DNA from: Bombus terrestris
Lineage: Eukaryota; Arthropoda; Insecta; Hymenoptera; Apidae
NCBI RefSeq assembly: GCF_910591885.1
Contig: NW_025963561.1
Span: 2,170,001-2,234,000 of the forward strand
Direction: 5' to 3'
DNA: 64,000 nucleotides
Shown here in pieces: positions 30,401 to 45,361 of this stretch (the first letter of the stretch is position 1; each line of letters opens with the position of its first letter). The notes beneath the pieces were generated by a model. That model did no database searches. It was not told where the DNA came from and worked only from the letters and a program-made list of their open reading frames with translations. Made by a program: the position numbers and the translations under genes.

Positions 30401-33135
30401 TTATACATTATAACGTAATAGTATATAATGTTATACGTCATAACGTAATAGTATATAACGTTATACGTCATATTGTGGTGCAATATAACGTTATAGGGCT
30501 TATAGAGATGGAATATAACGTTATACATTATAACGTAGTAGTATATAACGTTATACGTCATAACGTAATAGTACATAACGTTATACCTCATAACTTAATA
30601 GTATATAACGTTATACGTCATATAGTGGTGCAATATAACGTTATAGGTCTTATAGTAATGGCATATAACGTTATACGTTATAACGTAATAGTATATAACG
30701 TTTTACGTCATAACGTAATAGTATATAACGTTATAGGTCATATAGTGGTGCAATAAAACGCTATAGGTCTCATAGTGATGGAATATAACGTTATACATTA
30801 TAACGTAATAGTATATAACGTTATACCTCATATAGTGGTGCAATATAACGTTATAGGTCGTATAGTGATGGATTATAACGTTATACATTATAACGTAATA
30901 GTATATAATGTTATACGTCATAACGTAATAGTATATAACGTTATACGTCATATTGTGGTGCAATATATCGTTACACGTCATATAGTGATGCGATATAACG
31001 TTATAGGTCCTATAGTGATGGAATATAACGTTATACATTATAACGTAATAGTATATAACAATATACGTCATAACGTAATAGTACATAACGTTATACGTCA
31101 TAACGTAATAGTATATAACGTTATGCATCATATAGTAATGCAACATAACGCTAAACGTTATAGCGTAATAGTATAAAACATCGTACGTAATATAGTGATG
31201 CGATATAACGTTATACGTAATAACGTAATAGTATATAACGTTGTACGTTATAACGTAATAGTGTATAACGTTATACGTCATATAGTGATGTAATATATCG
31301 TTATACGTCATATAGTGATGCGATATAACGTTATACCATATAACCTAATAGTATATAACGTTATACGACATAACGTAATAGAATATAACGTTATATTTTA
31401 TAACGTAATAGTATATAACGTTATACGTCATATAGTGATGCAATATATCGTTATACGTCATATAATGATGCGATATAACGTTATAGGTCCTATAGTGATG
31501 GAATATAACGTTATTGTATATAACGTAATAGTACATAACGTTATACGTCATAACGTAATAGTATATAACGTTATACGTCATATAGTGGTGTAATATCACG
31601 TTATAGGCCTTATAGTGATGGAATATAACGTTATACATTATAACGTAATAGTATATAACGTTATACGTCATAACATAATAGTATATAACTTTATACGTCA
31701 TAACGTAATAGTATATAACGCTATACGTCATATAGTGGAGCAATATAAAGTTATAGGTCTTATAGTGACGGCATATAACGTTATACATTATAACGTAATA
31801 GTATATAACGTTTTACGTCATAACGTAATAGTATATGACGTTATACGTCATAACTTAATAGTATATAACGTTATACGTTATATAGAGGTGCAATATAACG
31901 TTATAGGTCTTATAGTGATGGAATATAACGTTATACATTATAACGTAATAGTATATAAAGTTATACGTCATAACGTAATATTATATAACGTTATAGGTCA
32001 TATAGTGGTGCAATAAAACGCTATAGGTCTCATAGTGATGGAATATAACGTTATACATTATAACGTAATAGTATATAACGTTATACGTCATATAGTGGTG
32101 CAATATAACGTTATAGGTCCTATAGTGATGGAATATAACGTTATACATTATAACGTAATTGTATATAATGTTATACGTCATAACGTAATAGTATATAACG
32201 TTATACGTCATATTGTGGTGCAATATAACGTTATAGGCCTTATAGTGATGGAATATAACGTTATACATTATAACGTAATAGTATATAACGTTATACGTCA
32301 TAACGTAATAGTATATAACGTTATACGTCATAACGTAATAGTACATAACGTTATACGTCATATAGTGATGCAATATATCGTTATACGTCATATAGTGATG
32401 CGATATAACGTTATACCATATAACCTAATAGTATATAACGTTATACGACATAACGTAATAGAATATAACGTTATATTTTATAACGTAATAGTATATAACG
32501 TTATACGTCATATAGTGATGCAATATATCGTTATACGTCATATAGTGATGCGATATATCGTTATAGGTCCTATAGTGATGGAATATAACGTTACAGTATA
32601 TAACGTAATAGTACATAACGTTATACGTCATAACGTAATAGTATATAACGTTATACGTCATATAGTGGTGCAATATCACGTTATAGGCCTTATAGTGATG
32701 GAATATAACGTTATACATTATAACGTAATAGTATATAACGCTATACGTCATATAGTGGTGCAATATAACGTTATAGGTCTTATAGTGATGGCATATAACG
32801 TTATACGTTATAACGTAATAGTATATAACGTTTTACGTCATAACGTAATAGTATATAACGTTATAGGTCATATAGTGGTGCAATAAAACGCTATAGGTGC
32901 CATAGTGATGGAATATAGCGTTATACATTATAACGTAATAGTATATAATGTTATACGTCATAACGTAATAGTATATAACGTTATACGTCATATTGTGGTG
33001 CAATATAACGTTATAGGTCCTATAGTGATGGAATATAACGTTATACATTATAACGTAATAGTATATAACGTTATGCATCATATAGTAATGCACCATAACG
33101 CTAAACGTTATAACGTAATAGTATAAAACATCGTA
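27412..33135 (+). repeat. Long higher-order copies, 27.4-33.1 kb
   Basis: Regular array with boundary elements at 28276, 31126 and 33076, and marker monomers at 27676, 30736, 31996 and 32866. The copy starting after 28335 runs about 2.4 kb without an interruption of the plus frame, and its monomer order is shared with the copies starting after 34399 and 42781, apart from gains and losses of whole monomers. One 29-bp monomer lies at 28156-28184. Confidence 0.85.
28156..28184 (+). repeat. 29-bp monomer (single-base loss)
   Basis: Reads CGTAAAACGTAATAGTATAT where neighbours read CGTAATAACGTAATAG; one T is missing. The next monomer is a 31-mer, so the register is restored by chance. Confidence 0.9.
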
Positions 33136-33736
33136 CGTCATATAGTGATGCGATATAACGTTATACGTAATAACGTAATAGTATATAACGTTTTACGTCA
33201 TAACGTAATAGTATATAACGTTGTACGTCATATAGTGGTGCAATATAACGTTATAGGTCCTATGGTGATGGATTATAACGTTATACATTATAACGTAATA
33301 GTATATAACGTTATACGTAATAACGTAATAGTATATAACGTTATACGTCATATAGTGGTTGCAATATAACGTTATAGGTCCTATAGTGATGGAATATAAC
33401 GTTATACATTATAACGTAATAGTATATAACGTTATGCATCATATAGTAATGCAACATAACGCTAAACGTTATAACGTAATAGTATAAAACATCGTACGTC
33501 ATATAGTGATGCGATATAACGTTATACGTTATAACGTAATAGTATATAACGTTATACGTCATATAGTGATGCAATATATCGTTATAGGTCATATAGTGAT
33601 GCGATATAACGTTATACCATATAACCTAATAGTATATAACGTTATACGTTATAACATAGTTGTATATAACGTGATACGTCATAACGTAATAGTATATAAC
33701 GTTATACGTCATATAGTGTTGCAATATATCGTTATA

Positions 33737-33828
33737 CGACCGAAAGAGAGGCAATAAAACATCATACGTCATATAGTGATGCGATATAACGTTATACGTA
33801 ATTACGTAATAGTATATAATATATTATA
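33737..33828 (+). repeat. Odd-monomer module, copy 1
   Basis: Three monomers: an aberrant one containing CGACCGAAAGAGAGGCAATA, a normal GTGATGCG type 2 monomer, and a 32-bp monomer that begins CGTAATTACGTAATAG and ends in the 14-bp perfect palindrome TATAATATATTATA (33815-33828). The aberrant monomer is purine-rich and loses both the left-part signature and the TATAACGTTATA core. In this copy it ends AAAACATCATA rather than AAAACGTCATA. Confidence 0.92.
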
Positions 33829-36800
33829 CGCCACATTGTGATGCTATATATCGTTATACGTCCCATAGTTATGCAATACAACGTTATACGTTATAACCTA
33901 ACAATATATGACGTTATACCTTATAACGTAATAGTATACAACGTTATACGTCATATTGTGGTGCAATATAACGTTATAGGCCTTATAGTGATGAAATATA
34001 ACGTTATACAGTATAACGTGATAGTATATAACGTTATACGTCATAACGTAATAGTACATAACGTTATACGTCATAACTTAATAGTATATAACGTTATACG
34101 TCATAAAGTGGTGCAATATCACGTTATAGGCCTTATAGTCATGGAATACAACGTTATACATTATAACGTAATAGTATATAACGATATACGTCATAACGTA
34201 ATAGTATATAACGTTATACGTAATAACGTAATAGTATATAACGCTATACGTCATATAGTGGTTGCAATATAACGCTATAGGTCCTATAGTGATGGAATAT
34301 AACGTTATACATTATAACGTAATAGTATATAACGTTATGCATCATATAGTAATGCAACATAACGCTAAACGTTATAACGTAATAGTATAAAACATCGTAC
34401 GTCATATAGTGATGCGATATAACGTTATACGTAATAACGTAATAGTATATAACGTTTTACGTCATAACGTAATAGTATATAACGTTGTACGTCATATAGT
34501 GCTGCAATATAACGTTATAGGTCCTATGGTGATGGAATATAACGTTATACATTATAACGTAATAGTATATAACGTTATACGTTATAACGTAATAGTATAT
34601 AACGTTGTACGTCATATAGTGGTGCAATATAACGTTATAGGTCCTATGGTGATGGAATATAACGTTATACATTATAACGTAAGAGTATATAACGTTATAC
34701 GTTATAACGTAATAGTATATAACGTTATACGTCACATAGTGATGCAATATATCGTAATAGGTCATATAGTGATGCGATATAACGTTATACCATATAACCT
34801 AATAGTATATAACGTTATACGTCATAACGTAATAGAATATAACGTTATAGGTTATCACGTAATAGTATATAACGTTATACGTCATATAGTGATGCAATAT
34901 ATCGTTATACGTCATATAGTGATGCGATATAACGTTATAGGTCCTATAGTGATGGAATATAACGTTATAGTATATAACGTAATAGTACATAACGTTATAC
35001 GTCATAACGTAATTCTATATAACGTTATACGTCATATAGTGGTGCAATATCACGTTATAGGCCTTATAGTGATGGAATATAACGTTATACATTATAACGT
35101 AATAGTATATAGCGTTATACGTCATAACGTAATAGTATATAACGTTATACGTCATATAGTGGTGCAATATAAAGTTATAGGTCTTATAGTGACGGCATAT
35201 AACGTTATACATTATAACGTAATAGTATATAACGTTTTACGTCATAACGTAATAGTATATGACGTTATACGTCATAACTTAATAGTATATAAAGTTATAC
35301 GTCATACAGTGGTGCAATATAACGTTATAGGTCTTATAGTGATGGAATATAATGTTATACATTATAACGTAATAGTATATAAAGTTATACGTCATAACGT
35401 AATATTATATAGCGTTATACATTATAACGTAATAGTATATAACGTTATACGTCATATAGTGGTGCAATATAACGTTATAGGTCCTATAGTGATGGAATAT
35501 AACGTTATACATTATAACGTAATAGTATATAATGTTATACGTCATAACGTAATAGTATATAACGTTATACGTCATATTGTGGTGCAATATAACGTTATAG
35601 GCCATATAGTGATGGAATATAACGTTATACATTATAACGTAATAGTATATAACGTTATACGTCATAACGTAATAGTACATAACGTTATACGTCATATAGT
35701 GATGCAATATATCGTTATACGTCATATAGTGATGCGATATAACGTTATACCATATAACCTATTAGTATATAACGTTATACGACATAACGTAATAGAATAT
35801 AACGTTATATTTTATAACGTAATAGTATATAACGTTATACGTCATATAGTGATGCAATATATCGCTATACGTCATATAGTGATGCGATATAACGTTATAG
35901 GTCCTATAGTGATGGAATATAACGTTATAGTATATAACGTAATAGTACATAACGTTATACGTCATAACGTAATAGTATATAACGTTATACGTCATATAGT
36001 GGTGCAATATCACGTTATAGGCCTTATAGTGATGGAATATAACGTTATACATTATAACGTAATAGTATATAACGCTATACGTCATATAGTGGTGCAATAT
36101 AACGTTATAGGTCCTATAGTGATGGAATATAACGTTATACATTATAACGTAATAGTATATAATGTTATACGTCATAACGTAATAGTATATAACGTTATAC
36201 GTCATATTGTGGTGCAATATAACGTTATAGGCCTTATAGAGATGGAATATAACGTTATACATTATAACGTAATAGTATATAACGTTATACGTCATAACGT
36301 AATAGTACATAACGTTATACGCCATAACTTAATAGTATATAACGTTATACGTCATAAAGTGGTGCAATATCACGTTATAGGCCTTATAGTCATGGAATAC
36401 AACGTTATACATTATAACGTAATAGTATATAACGTTATACGTCATAACGTAATAGTATATAACGTTATACGTCATATAGTGGTGCAATATAACGTTATAG
36501 GTCTTATAGTGATGGCATATAACGTTATACGTTATAACGTAATAGTATATAACGTTTTACGTCATAACGTAATAGTATATAACGTTATAGGTCATATAGT
36601 GGTGCAATAAAACGCTATAGGTGCCATAGTGATGGAATATAGCGTTATACATTATAACGTAATAGTATATAATGTTATACGTCATAACGTAATAGTATAT
36701 AACGTTATACGTCATATTGTGGTGCAATATAACGTTATAGGCCTTATAGTGATGAAATATAACGTTATACATTATAACGTAATAGTAAATAACGTTATAC

Positions 36801-38391
36801 GTCATAACGTAATAGTACATAACGTTATACGTCATAACTTAATAGTATATAACGTTATACGTCATAAAGTGGTGCAATATCACGTTATAGGCCTTATAGT
36901 CATGGAATACAACGTTATACATTATAACGTAACAGTATATAACGATATACGTCATGACGTAATAGTATATAACGTTATACGTAATAACGTAATAGTATAT
37001 AACGTTATACGTCATATAGTGGTTGCAATATAACGTTATATGTCCTATAGTGATGGAATATAACGTTATACATTATAACGTAATAGTATATAACGTTATG
37101 CATCATATAGTAATGCAACATAACGCTAAACGTTATAACGTAATAGTATAAAACATCGTACGTCATATAGTGATGGGATATAACGTTATACGTAATAACG
37201 TAATAGTATATAACGTTTTACGTCATAACGTAATAGTATATAACGTTGTACGTCATATAGTGGTGCAATAGAACGTTATAGGTCCTATGGTAATGGAATA
37301 TAACGTTATACATTATAACGTAATAGTATATAACGTTATACGTTATAACGTAATAGTATATAACGTTGTACGTCATATAGTGGTGCAATATAACGTTATA
37401 GGTCCTATAGTGATGGAATATAACGTTATACATTATAACGTAATAGTATATAACGTTTTACGTCATATAGTGATGCAATATATCGCTATACGTCATATAG
37501 TGATGCGATATAACGTTATAGGTCCTATAGTGATGGAATATAACGTTATAGTATATAACGTAATAGTACATAACGTTATACGTCGTAACGTAATAGTATA
37601 TAACGTTATAGGTCATATAGTGGTGCAATATCACGTTATAGGCCTTATAGTGATGGAATATAACGTTATACATTATAACGTAATAGTATATAACGTTATA
37701 CGTCATAACATAATAGTATATAACGTTATACGTCATAACGTAATAGTATATAACGTTATACGTCATATAGTGGTGCAATATAAAGTTATAGGTCTTATAG
37801 TGATGCGATATAACGTTATACGTAATAACGTAATAGTATATAACGTTTTACGTCATAACGTAATAGTATATAACGTTGTACGTCATATAGTGGTGCAATA
37901 TAACGTTATAGGTCCTATGGTGATGGATTATAACGTTATACATTATAACGTAATAGTATATAACGTTATACGTAATAACGTAATAGTATATAACGTTATA
38001 CGTCATATAGTGGTTGCAATATAACGTTATAGGTCCTATAGTGATGGAATATAACGTTATACATTATAACGTAATAGTATATAACGTTATGCATCATATA
38101 GTAATGCAACATAACGCTAAACGTTATAACGTAATAGTATAAAACATCGTACGTCATATAGTGATGCGATATAACGTTATACGTTATAACGTAATAGTAT
38201 ATAACGTTATACGTCATATAGTGATGCAATATATCGTTATAGGTCATATAGTGATGCGATATAACGTTATACCATATAACCTAATAGTATATAACGTTAT
38301 ACGTTATAACATAATTGTATATAACGTGATACGTCATAACGTAATAGTATATAACGTTATACGTCATATAGTGGTGCAATATATCGTTATA

Positions 38392-38483
38392 CGACCGAAA
38401 GAGAGGCAATAAAACGTCATGCGTCATATAGTGATGCGATATAACGTTATACGTAATTACGTAATAGTATATAATATATTATA
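38392..38483 (+). repeat. Odd-monomer module, copy 2
   Basis: Same three-monomer order as at 33737, with the palindrome at 38470-38483. Here the monomer after the aberrant one begins GCGTCATATAG, and the preceding monomer reads GTGGTGCAATATATCG rather than GTGTTGCAATATATCG. Confidence 0.92.
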
Positions 38484-41215
38484 CGCCACATTGTGATGCA
38501 ATATATCGTTATACGTCCTATAGTTATGCAATACAACGTTATACGTTATAACCTAACAATATATGACGTTATACCTTATAACGTAATAGTATACAACGTT
38601 ATACGTCATATTGTAGTGCAATATAACGTTATAGGCCTTATAGTGATGAAATATAACGTTATACATTATAACGTGATAGTATATAACGTTATACGTCATA
38701 ACGTAATAGTACATAACGTTATACGTCATAACTTAATAGTATATAACGTTATACGTCATAAAGTGGTGCAATATCACGTTATAGGCCTTATAGTCATGGA
38801 ATACAACGTTATACATTATAACGTAATAGTATATAACGATATACGTCATAACGTAATAGTATATAACGTTATACGTAATAACGTAATAGTATATAACGCT
38901 ATACGTCATATAGTGGTTGCAATATAACGTTATAGGTCCTATAGTGATGGAATATAACGTTATACATTATAACGTAATAGTATATAACGTTATGCATCAT
39001 ATAGTAATGCAACATAACGCTAAACGTTATAACGTAATAGTATAAAACATCGTACGTCATATAGTGATGCGATATAACGTTATACGTAATAACGTAATAG
39101 TATATAACGTTATACGTCATAACGTAATAGTATATAACGTTGTACGTCATATAGTGGTGCAATATAACGTTATAGGTCCTATGGTGATGGAATATAACGT
39201 AATACATTATAACGTAATAGTATATAACGTTATACGTTATAACGTAATAGTATATAACGTTGTACGTCATATAGTGGTGCAATATAACGTTATAGGTCCT
39301 ATAGTGATGGAATATAACGTTATACATTATAACGTAATAGTATATAACGTTATACGTTATAACGTAATAGTATATAACGTTATACGTCATATAGTGATGC
39401 AATATATCGTTATAGGTCATATAGTGATGCGATATAACGTTATACCATATAACCTAATAGTATATAACGTTATACGTCATAAAGTGGTGCAATATCACGT
39501 TATAGGCCTTATAGTCATGGAATACAACGTTATACATTATAACGTAATAGTATATAACGATATACGTCATGACGTAATAGTATATAACGTTATACGTAAT
39601 AACGTAATAGTATATAACGTTATACGTCATATAGTGGTTGCAATATAACGTTATATGTCCTATAGTGATGGAATATAACGTTATACATTATAACGTAATA
39701 GTATATAACGTTATGCATCATATAGTAATGCAACATAACGCTAAACGTTATAACGTAATAGTATAAAACATCGTACGTCATATAGTGATGGGATATAACG
39801 TTATACGTAATAACGTAATAGTATATAACGTTTTACGTCATAACGTAATAGTATATAACGTTGTACGTTATATAGTGGTGCAATATAACGTTATAGGTCC
39901 TATGGTGATGGAATATAACGTTATACATTATAACGTAATAGTATATAACGTTATACGTTATAACGTAATAGTATATAACGTTGTACGTCATATAGTGGTG
40001 CAATATAACGTTATAGGTCCTATAGTGATGGAATATAACGTTATACATTATAACGTAATAGTATATAACGTTATACGTCATATAGTGATGCAATATATCG
40101 TTATACGTCATATAGTGATGCGATATAACGTTATACCATATAACCTAATAGTATATAACGTTATACGACATAACGTAATAGAATATAACGTTATACGTCA
40201 TAACGTAATAGTATATAACGTTATACGTCATATTGTGGTGCAATATAACGTTATAGGCCTTATAGTGATGGAATATAACGTTATACATTATAACGTAATA
40301 GTATATAATGTTATACGTCATAACATAATAGTATATAACGTTATACCTCATAACGTAATAGTATATAACGTTATACGTCATATAGTGGTGCAATATAAAG
40401 TTATAGGTCTTATAGTGATGCGATATAACGTTATACGTAATAACGTAATAGTATATAACGTTTTACGTCATAACGTAATAGTATATGACGTTATACGTCA
40501 TAACTTAATAGTATATAACGTTATACGTCATATAGTGGTGCAATATAACGTTATAGGTCCTATAGTGATGGAATATAACGTTATACATTTTAACGTAATA
40601 GTATATAACGTTATACGTCATAACATAATAGTATATAACGTTATACGTCATATCGTGGTGCAATATAAAGTTATAGGTCTTATAGTGACGGCATATAACG
40701 TTATACATTATAACGTAATAGTATATAACGTTTTACGTCATAACGTAATAGTACATAACGTTATACGTCATATAGTGGTGCAATAAAACGCTATAGGTCT
40801 TATAGTGATGGAATATAACGTTATACATTATAACGTCATAGTATATAAAGTTATACGTCATAACGTAATATTATATAACGTTATAGGTCATATAGTGGTG
40901 CAATAAAACGCTATAGGTCTCATAGTGATGGAATATAACGTTATACGTCATAACTTAATAGTATATAACGTTATACGTTATATAGTGGTGCAATATAACG
41001 TTATAGGTCCTATGGTGATGGAATATAACGTTATACATTATAACGTAATAGTATATAACGTTATACGTTATAACGTAATTGTATATAACGTTGTACGTCA
41101 TATAGTGGTGCAATATAACGTTATAGGTCCTATAGTGATAGAATATAACGTTATACGTAATAACGTAATAGTATATAACGTTATACGTCATATAGTGTTG
41201 CAATATATCGTTATA

Positions 41216-41307
41216 CGACCGAAAGAGAGGCAATCAAACGTCATACGTCATATAGTGATGCGATATAACGTTATACGTAATTACGTAATAGTATATAATA
41301 TATTATA
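41216..41307 (+). repeat. Odd-monomer module, copy 3
   Basis: Same order as copy 1, with GGCAATCAAACGTC in place of GGCAATAAAACGTC, which removes an in-frame TAA. Palindrome at 41294-41307. Confidence 0.92.
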
Positions 41308-42118
41308 CGCCACATTGTGATGCAATATATCGTTATACGTCCTATAGTTATGCAATACAACGTTATACGTTATAACCTAACAATATATGACGTTATACCT
41401 TATAACGTAATAGTATACAACGTTATACGTCATATTGTGGTGCAATATAACGTTATAGGCCTTATAGTGATGAAATATAACGTTATACATTATAACGTGA
41501 TAGTATATAACGTTATACGTCATAACGTAATAGTACATAACGTTATACGTCATAACTTAATAGTATATAACGTTATACGTCATAAAGTGGTGCAATATCA
41601 CGTTATAGGCCTTATAGTCATGGAATACAACGTTATACATTATAACGTAATAGTATATAACGATATACGTCATAACGTAATAGTATATAACGTTATACGT
41701 AATAACGTAATAGTATATAACGCTATACGTCATATAGTGGTTGCAATATAACGTTATAGGTCCTATAGTGATGGAATATAACGTTTTACATTATAACGTA
41801 ATACTATATAACGTTATGCATCATATAGTAATGCAACATAACGCTAAACGTTATAACGTAATAGTATAAAACATCGTACGTCATATAGTGATGCGATATA
41901 ACGTTATACGTAATAACGTAATAGTATATAACGTTTTACGTCATAACGTAATAGTATATAACGTTGTACGTCATATAGTGGTGCAATATAACGTTATAGG
42001 TCCTATGGTGATGGATTATAACGTTATACATTATAACGTAATAGTATATAACGTTATACGTAATAACGTAATACTATATAACGTTATACGTCATATAGTG
42101 TTGCAATATATCGTTATA

Positions 42119-42210
42119 CGACCGAAAGAGAGGCAATAAAACGTCATACGTCATATAGTGATGCGATATAACGTTATACGTAATTACGTAATAGTATATA
42201 ATATATTATA
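42119..42210 (+). repeat. Odd-monomer module, copy 4
   Basis: Lies exactly 903 bp after copy 3 and belongs to the same local repeat. Palindrome at 42197-42210. Confidence 0.92.
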
Positions 42211-45091
42211 CGCCACATTGTGATGCAATATATCGTTATACGTCCTATAGTTATGCAATACAACGTTATACGTTATAACCTAACAATATATGACGTTATA
42301 CCTTATAACGTAATAGTATACAACGTTATACGTCATATTGTGGTGCAATATAACGTTATAGGCCTTATAGTGATGAAATATAACGTTATACATTATAACG
42401 TGATAGTATATAACGTTATACGTCATAACGTAATAGTACATAACGTTATACGTCATAACTTAATAGTATATAACGTTATACGTCATAAAGTGGTGCAATA
42501 TCGCGTTATAGGCCTTATAGTCATGGAATACAACGTTATACATTATAACGTAATAGTATATAACGATATACGTCATAACGTAATAGTATATAACGTTATA
42601 CGTAATAACGTAATAGTATATAACGCTATACGTCATATAGTGGTTGCAATATAACGTTATAGGTCCTATAGTGATGGAATATAACGTTTTACATTATAAC
42701 GTAATACTATATAACGTTATGCATCATATAGTAATGCAACATAACGCTAAACGTTATAACGTAATAGTATAAAACATCGTACGTCATATAGTGATGCGAT
42801 ATAACGTTATACGTAATAACGTAATAGTATATAACGTTTTACGTCATAACGTAATAGTATATAACGTTGTACGTCATATAGTGGTGCAATATAACGTTAT
42901 AGGTCCTATGGTGATGGAATATAACGTTATACATTATAACGTAATAGTATATAACGTTATACGTTATAACGTAATAGTATATAACGTTGTACGTCATATA
43001 GTGGTGCAATATAACGTTATAGGTCCTATAGTGATGGAATATAACGTTATACATTATAACGTAATAGTATATAACGTTATACGTTATAACGTAATAGTAT
43101 ATAACGTTATACGTCATATAGTGATGCAATATATCGTTATAGGTCATATAGTGATGCGATATAACGTTATACCATATAACCTAATAGTATATAACGTTAT
43201 ACGTCATAACGTAATAGAATATAACGTTATAGGTTATAACGTAATAGTATATAACGTTATACGTCATATAGTGATGCAATATATCGTTATACGTCATATA
43301 GTGATGCGATATAACGTTATAGGTCCTATAGTGATGGAATATAACGTTATAGTATATAACGTAATAGTACATAACGTTATACGTCATAACGTAATAGTAT
43401 ATAACGTTATACGTCATATAGTGGTGCAATATCACGTTATAGGCCTTATAGTGATGGAATATAACGTTATACATTATAACGTAATAGTATATAACGTTAT
43501 ACGTCATAACATTATAGTATATAACGTTATACGTCATAACGTAATAGTATATAACGTTATACGTCATATAGTGGTGCAATATAAAGTTATAGGTCTTATA
43601 GTGACGGCATATAACGTTATACATTATAACGTAATAGTATATAACGTTTTACGTCATAACGTAATAGTATATGACGTTATACGTCATAACATAATAGTAT
43701 ATAACGTTATACGTCATACAGTGGTGCAATATAACGTTATAGGTCTTATAGTGATGGAATATAATGTTATACATTATAACGTAATAGTATATAAAGTTAT
43801 ACGTCATAACGTAATATTATATAGCGTTATACATTATAACGTAATAGTATATAACGTTATACGTCATATAGTGGTGCAATATAACGTTATAGGTCCTATA
43901 GTGATGGAATATAACGTTATACATTATAACGTAATAGTATATAATGTTATACGTCATAACGTAATAGTATATAACGTTATACGTCATATTGTGGTGCAAT
44001 ATAACGTTATACATTATAACGTAATAGTATATAACGTTATACGTCATAACGTAATAGTACATAACGTTATACGTCATATAGTGATGCAATATAACGTTAT
44101 ACCATATAACCTAATAGTATATAACGTTATACGACATAACGTAGTAGAATATAACGTTATATTTTATAACGTAATAGTATATAACGTTATACGTCATATA
44201 GTGATGCAATATATCGTTATACGTCATATAGTGATGCGATATAACGTTATAGGTCCTATAGTGATGGAATATAACGTTATAGTATATAACGTAATAGTAC
44301 ATAACGTTATACGTCATAACGTAATAGTATATAACGTTATACGTCATATTGTGGTGCAATATAACGTTATAGGCCTTATAGTGATGGAATATAACGTTAT
44401 ACATTATAACGTAATAGTATATAATGTTATACGTCATAACGTAATAGTATATAACGTTATACGTCATATTGTGGTGCAATATAACGTTATAGAGCTTATA
44501 GAGATGGAATATAACGTTATACATTATAACGTAATAGTATATAACGTTATACGTCATAACGTAATAGTACATAACGTTATACGTCATAACTTAATAGTAT
44601 ATAACGTTATACGTCATATAGTGGTGCAATATAACGTTATAGGTCTTATAGTGATGGCATATAACGTTATACGTTATAACGTAATAGTATATAACGTTTT
44701 ACGTCATAACGTAATAGTATATAACGTTATAGGTCATATAGTGGTGCAATAAAACGCTATAGGTCTCATAGTGATGGAATATAACGTTATACATTATAAC
44801 GTAATAGTATATAATGTTATACCTCATATAGTGGTGCAATATAACGTTATAGGTCGTATAGTGATGGAATATAACGTTATAGTATATAACGTAATAGTAC
44901 ATAACGTTATACGTCATAACGTAATAGTATATAACGCTATACGTCATATAGTGGTGCAATATCACGTTATAGGCCTTATAGTGATCGAATATAACGTTAT
45001 ACATTATAACGTAATAGTATATAACAATATACGTCATAACGTAATAGTACATAACGTTATACGTCATAACGTAATAGTATATAACGTTATG

Positions 45092-45361
45092 CATCATATA
45101 GTAATGCAACATAACGCTAAACGTTATAACGTAATAGTATAAAACATCGTACGTCATATAGTGATGCGATATAACGTTATAGGCCTTATAGTGATGGAAT
45201 ATAACGTTATACATTATAACGTAATAGTATATAACAATATACGTCATAACGTAATAGTACATAACGTTATACGTCATAACGTAATAGTATATAACGTTAT
45301 GCATCATATAGTAATGCAACATAACGCTAAACGTTATAACGTAATAGTATAAAACATCGTA
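45092..45361 (+). repeat. 210-bp local tandem repeat
   Basis: Two boundary elements 210 bp (7 monomers) apart. The block between them repeats GGCCTTATAG, CATTAT, AACAATATACG and GTACATAACG monomers in the same order as upstream. The first copy has GTGATCGAATATAACG near 44984, the second GTGATGGAATATAACG. Confidence 0.87.

Larger units (their letters stand above)
33136..42781 (+). repeat. Short-period zone with odd-monomer modules
   Basis: Boundary elements here are often 361-991 bp apart, including three spacings of exactly 903 bp (33437-34340, 38092-38995, 41819-42722). Eight of the thirty 31-mers and four of the five odd CGACCGAAAG monomers are in this zone. About 33150-34810 matches 37805-39465 at offset 4,655. 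The part around 38390-39060 matches 41215-41885 at offset 2,824, and that matches 42119-42790 at offset 903. The value 903 equals 30 monomers plus 3 bp, explained by one 31-mer and one 32-mer per unit. Confidence 0.87.

Noticed and set aside
33737..33766. Remnant of a transposon end or foreign insertion (CGACCGAAAG monomer).
   Set aside because: There is no terminal inverted repeat, target-site duplication or length beyond one monomer; it sits exactly in the 30-bp register. Kept only as an odd monomer.
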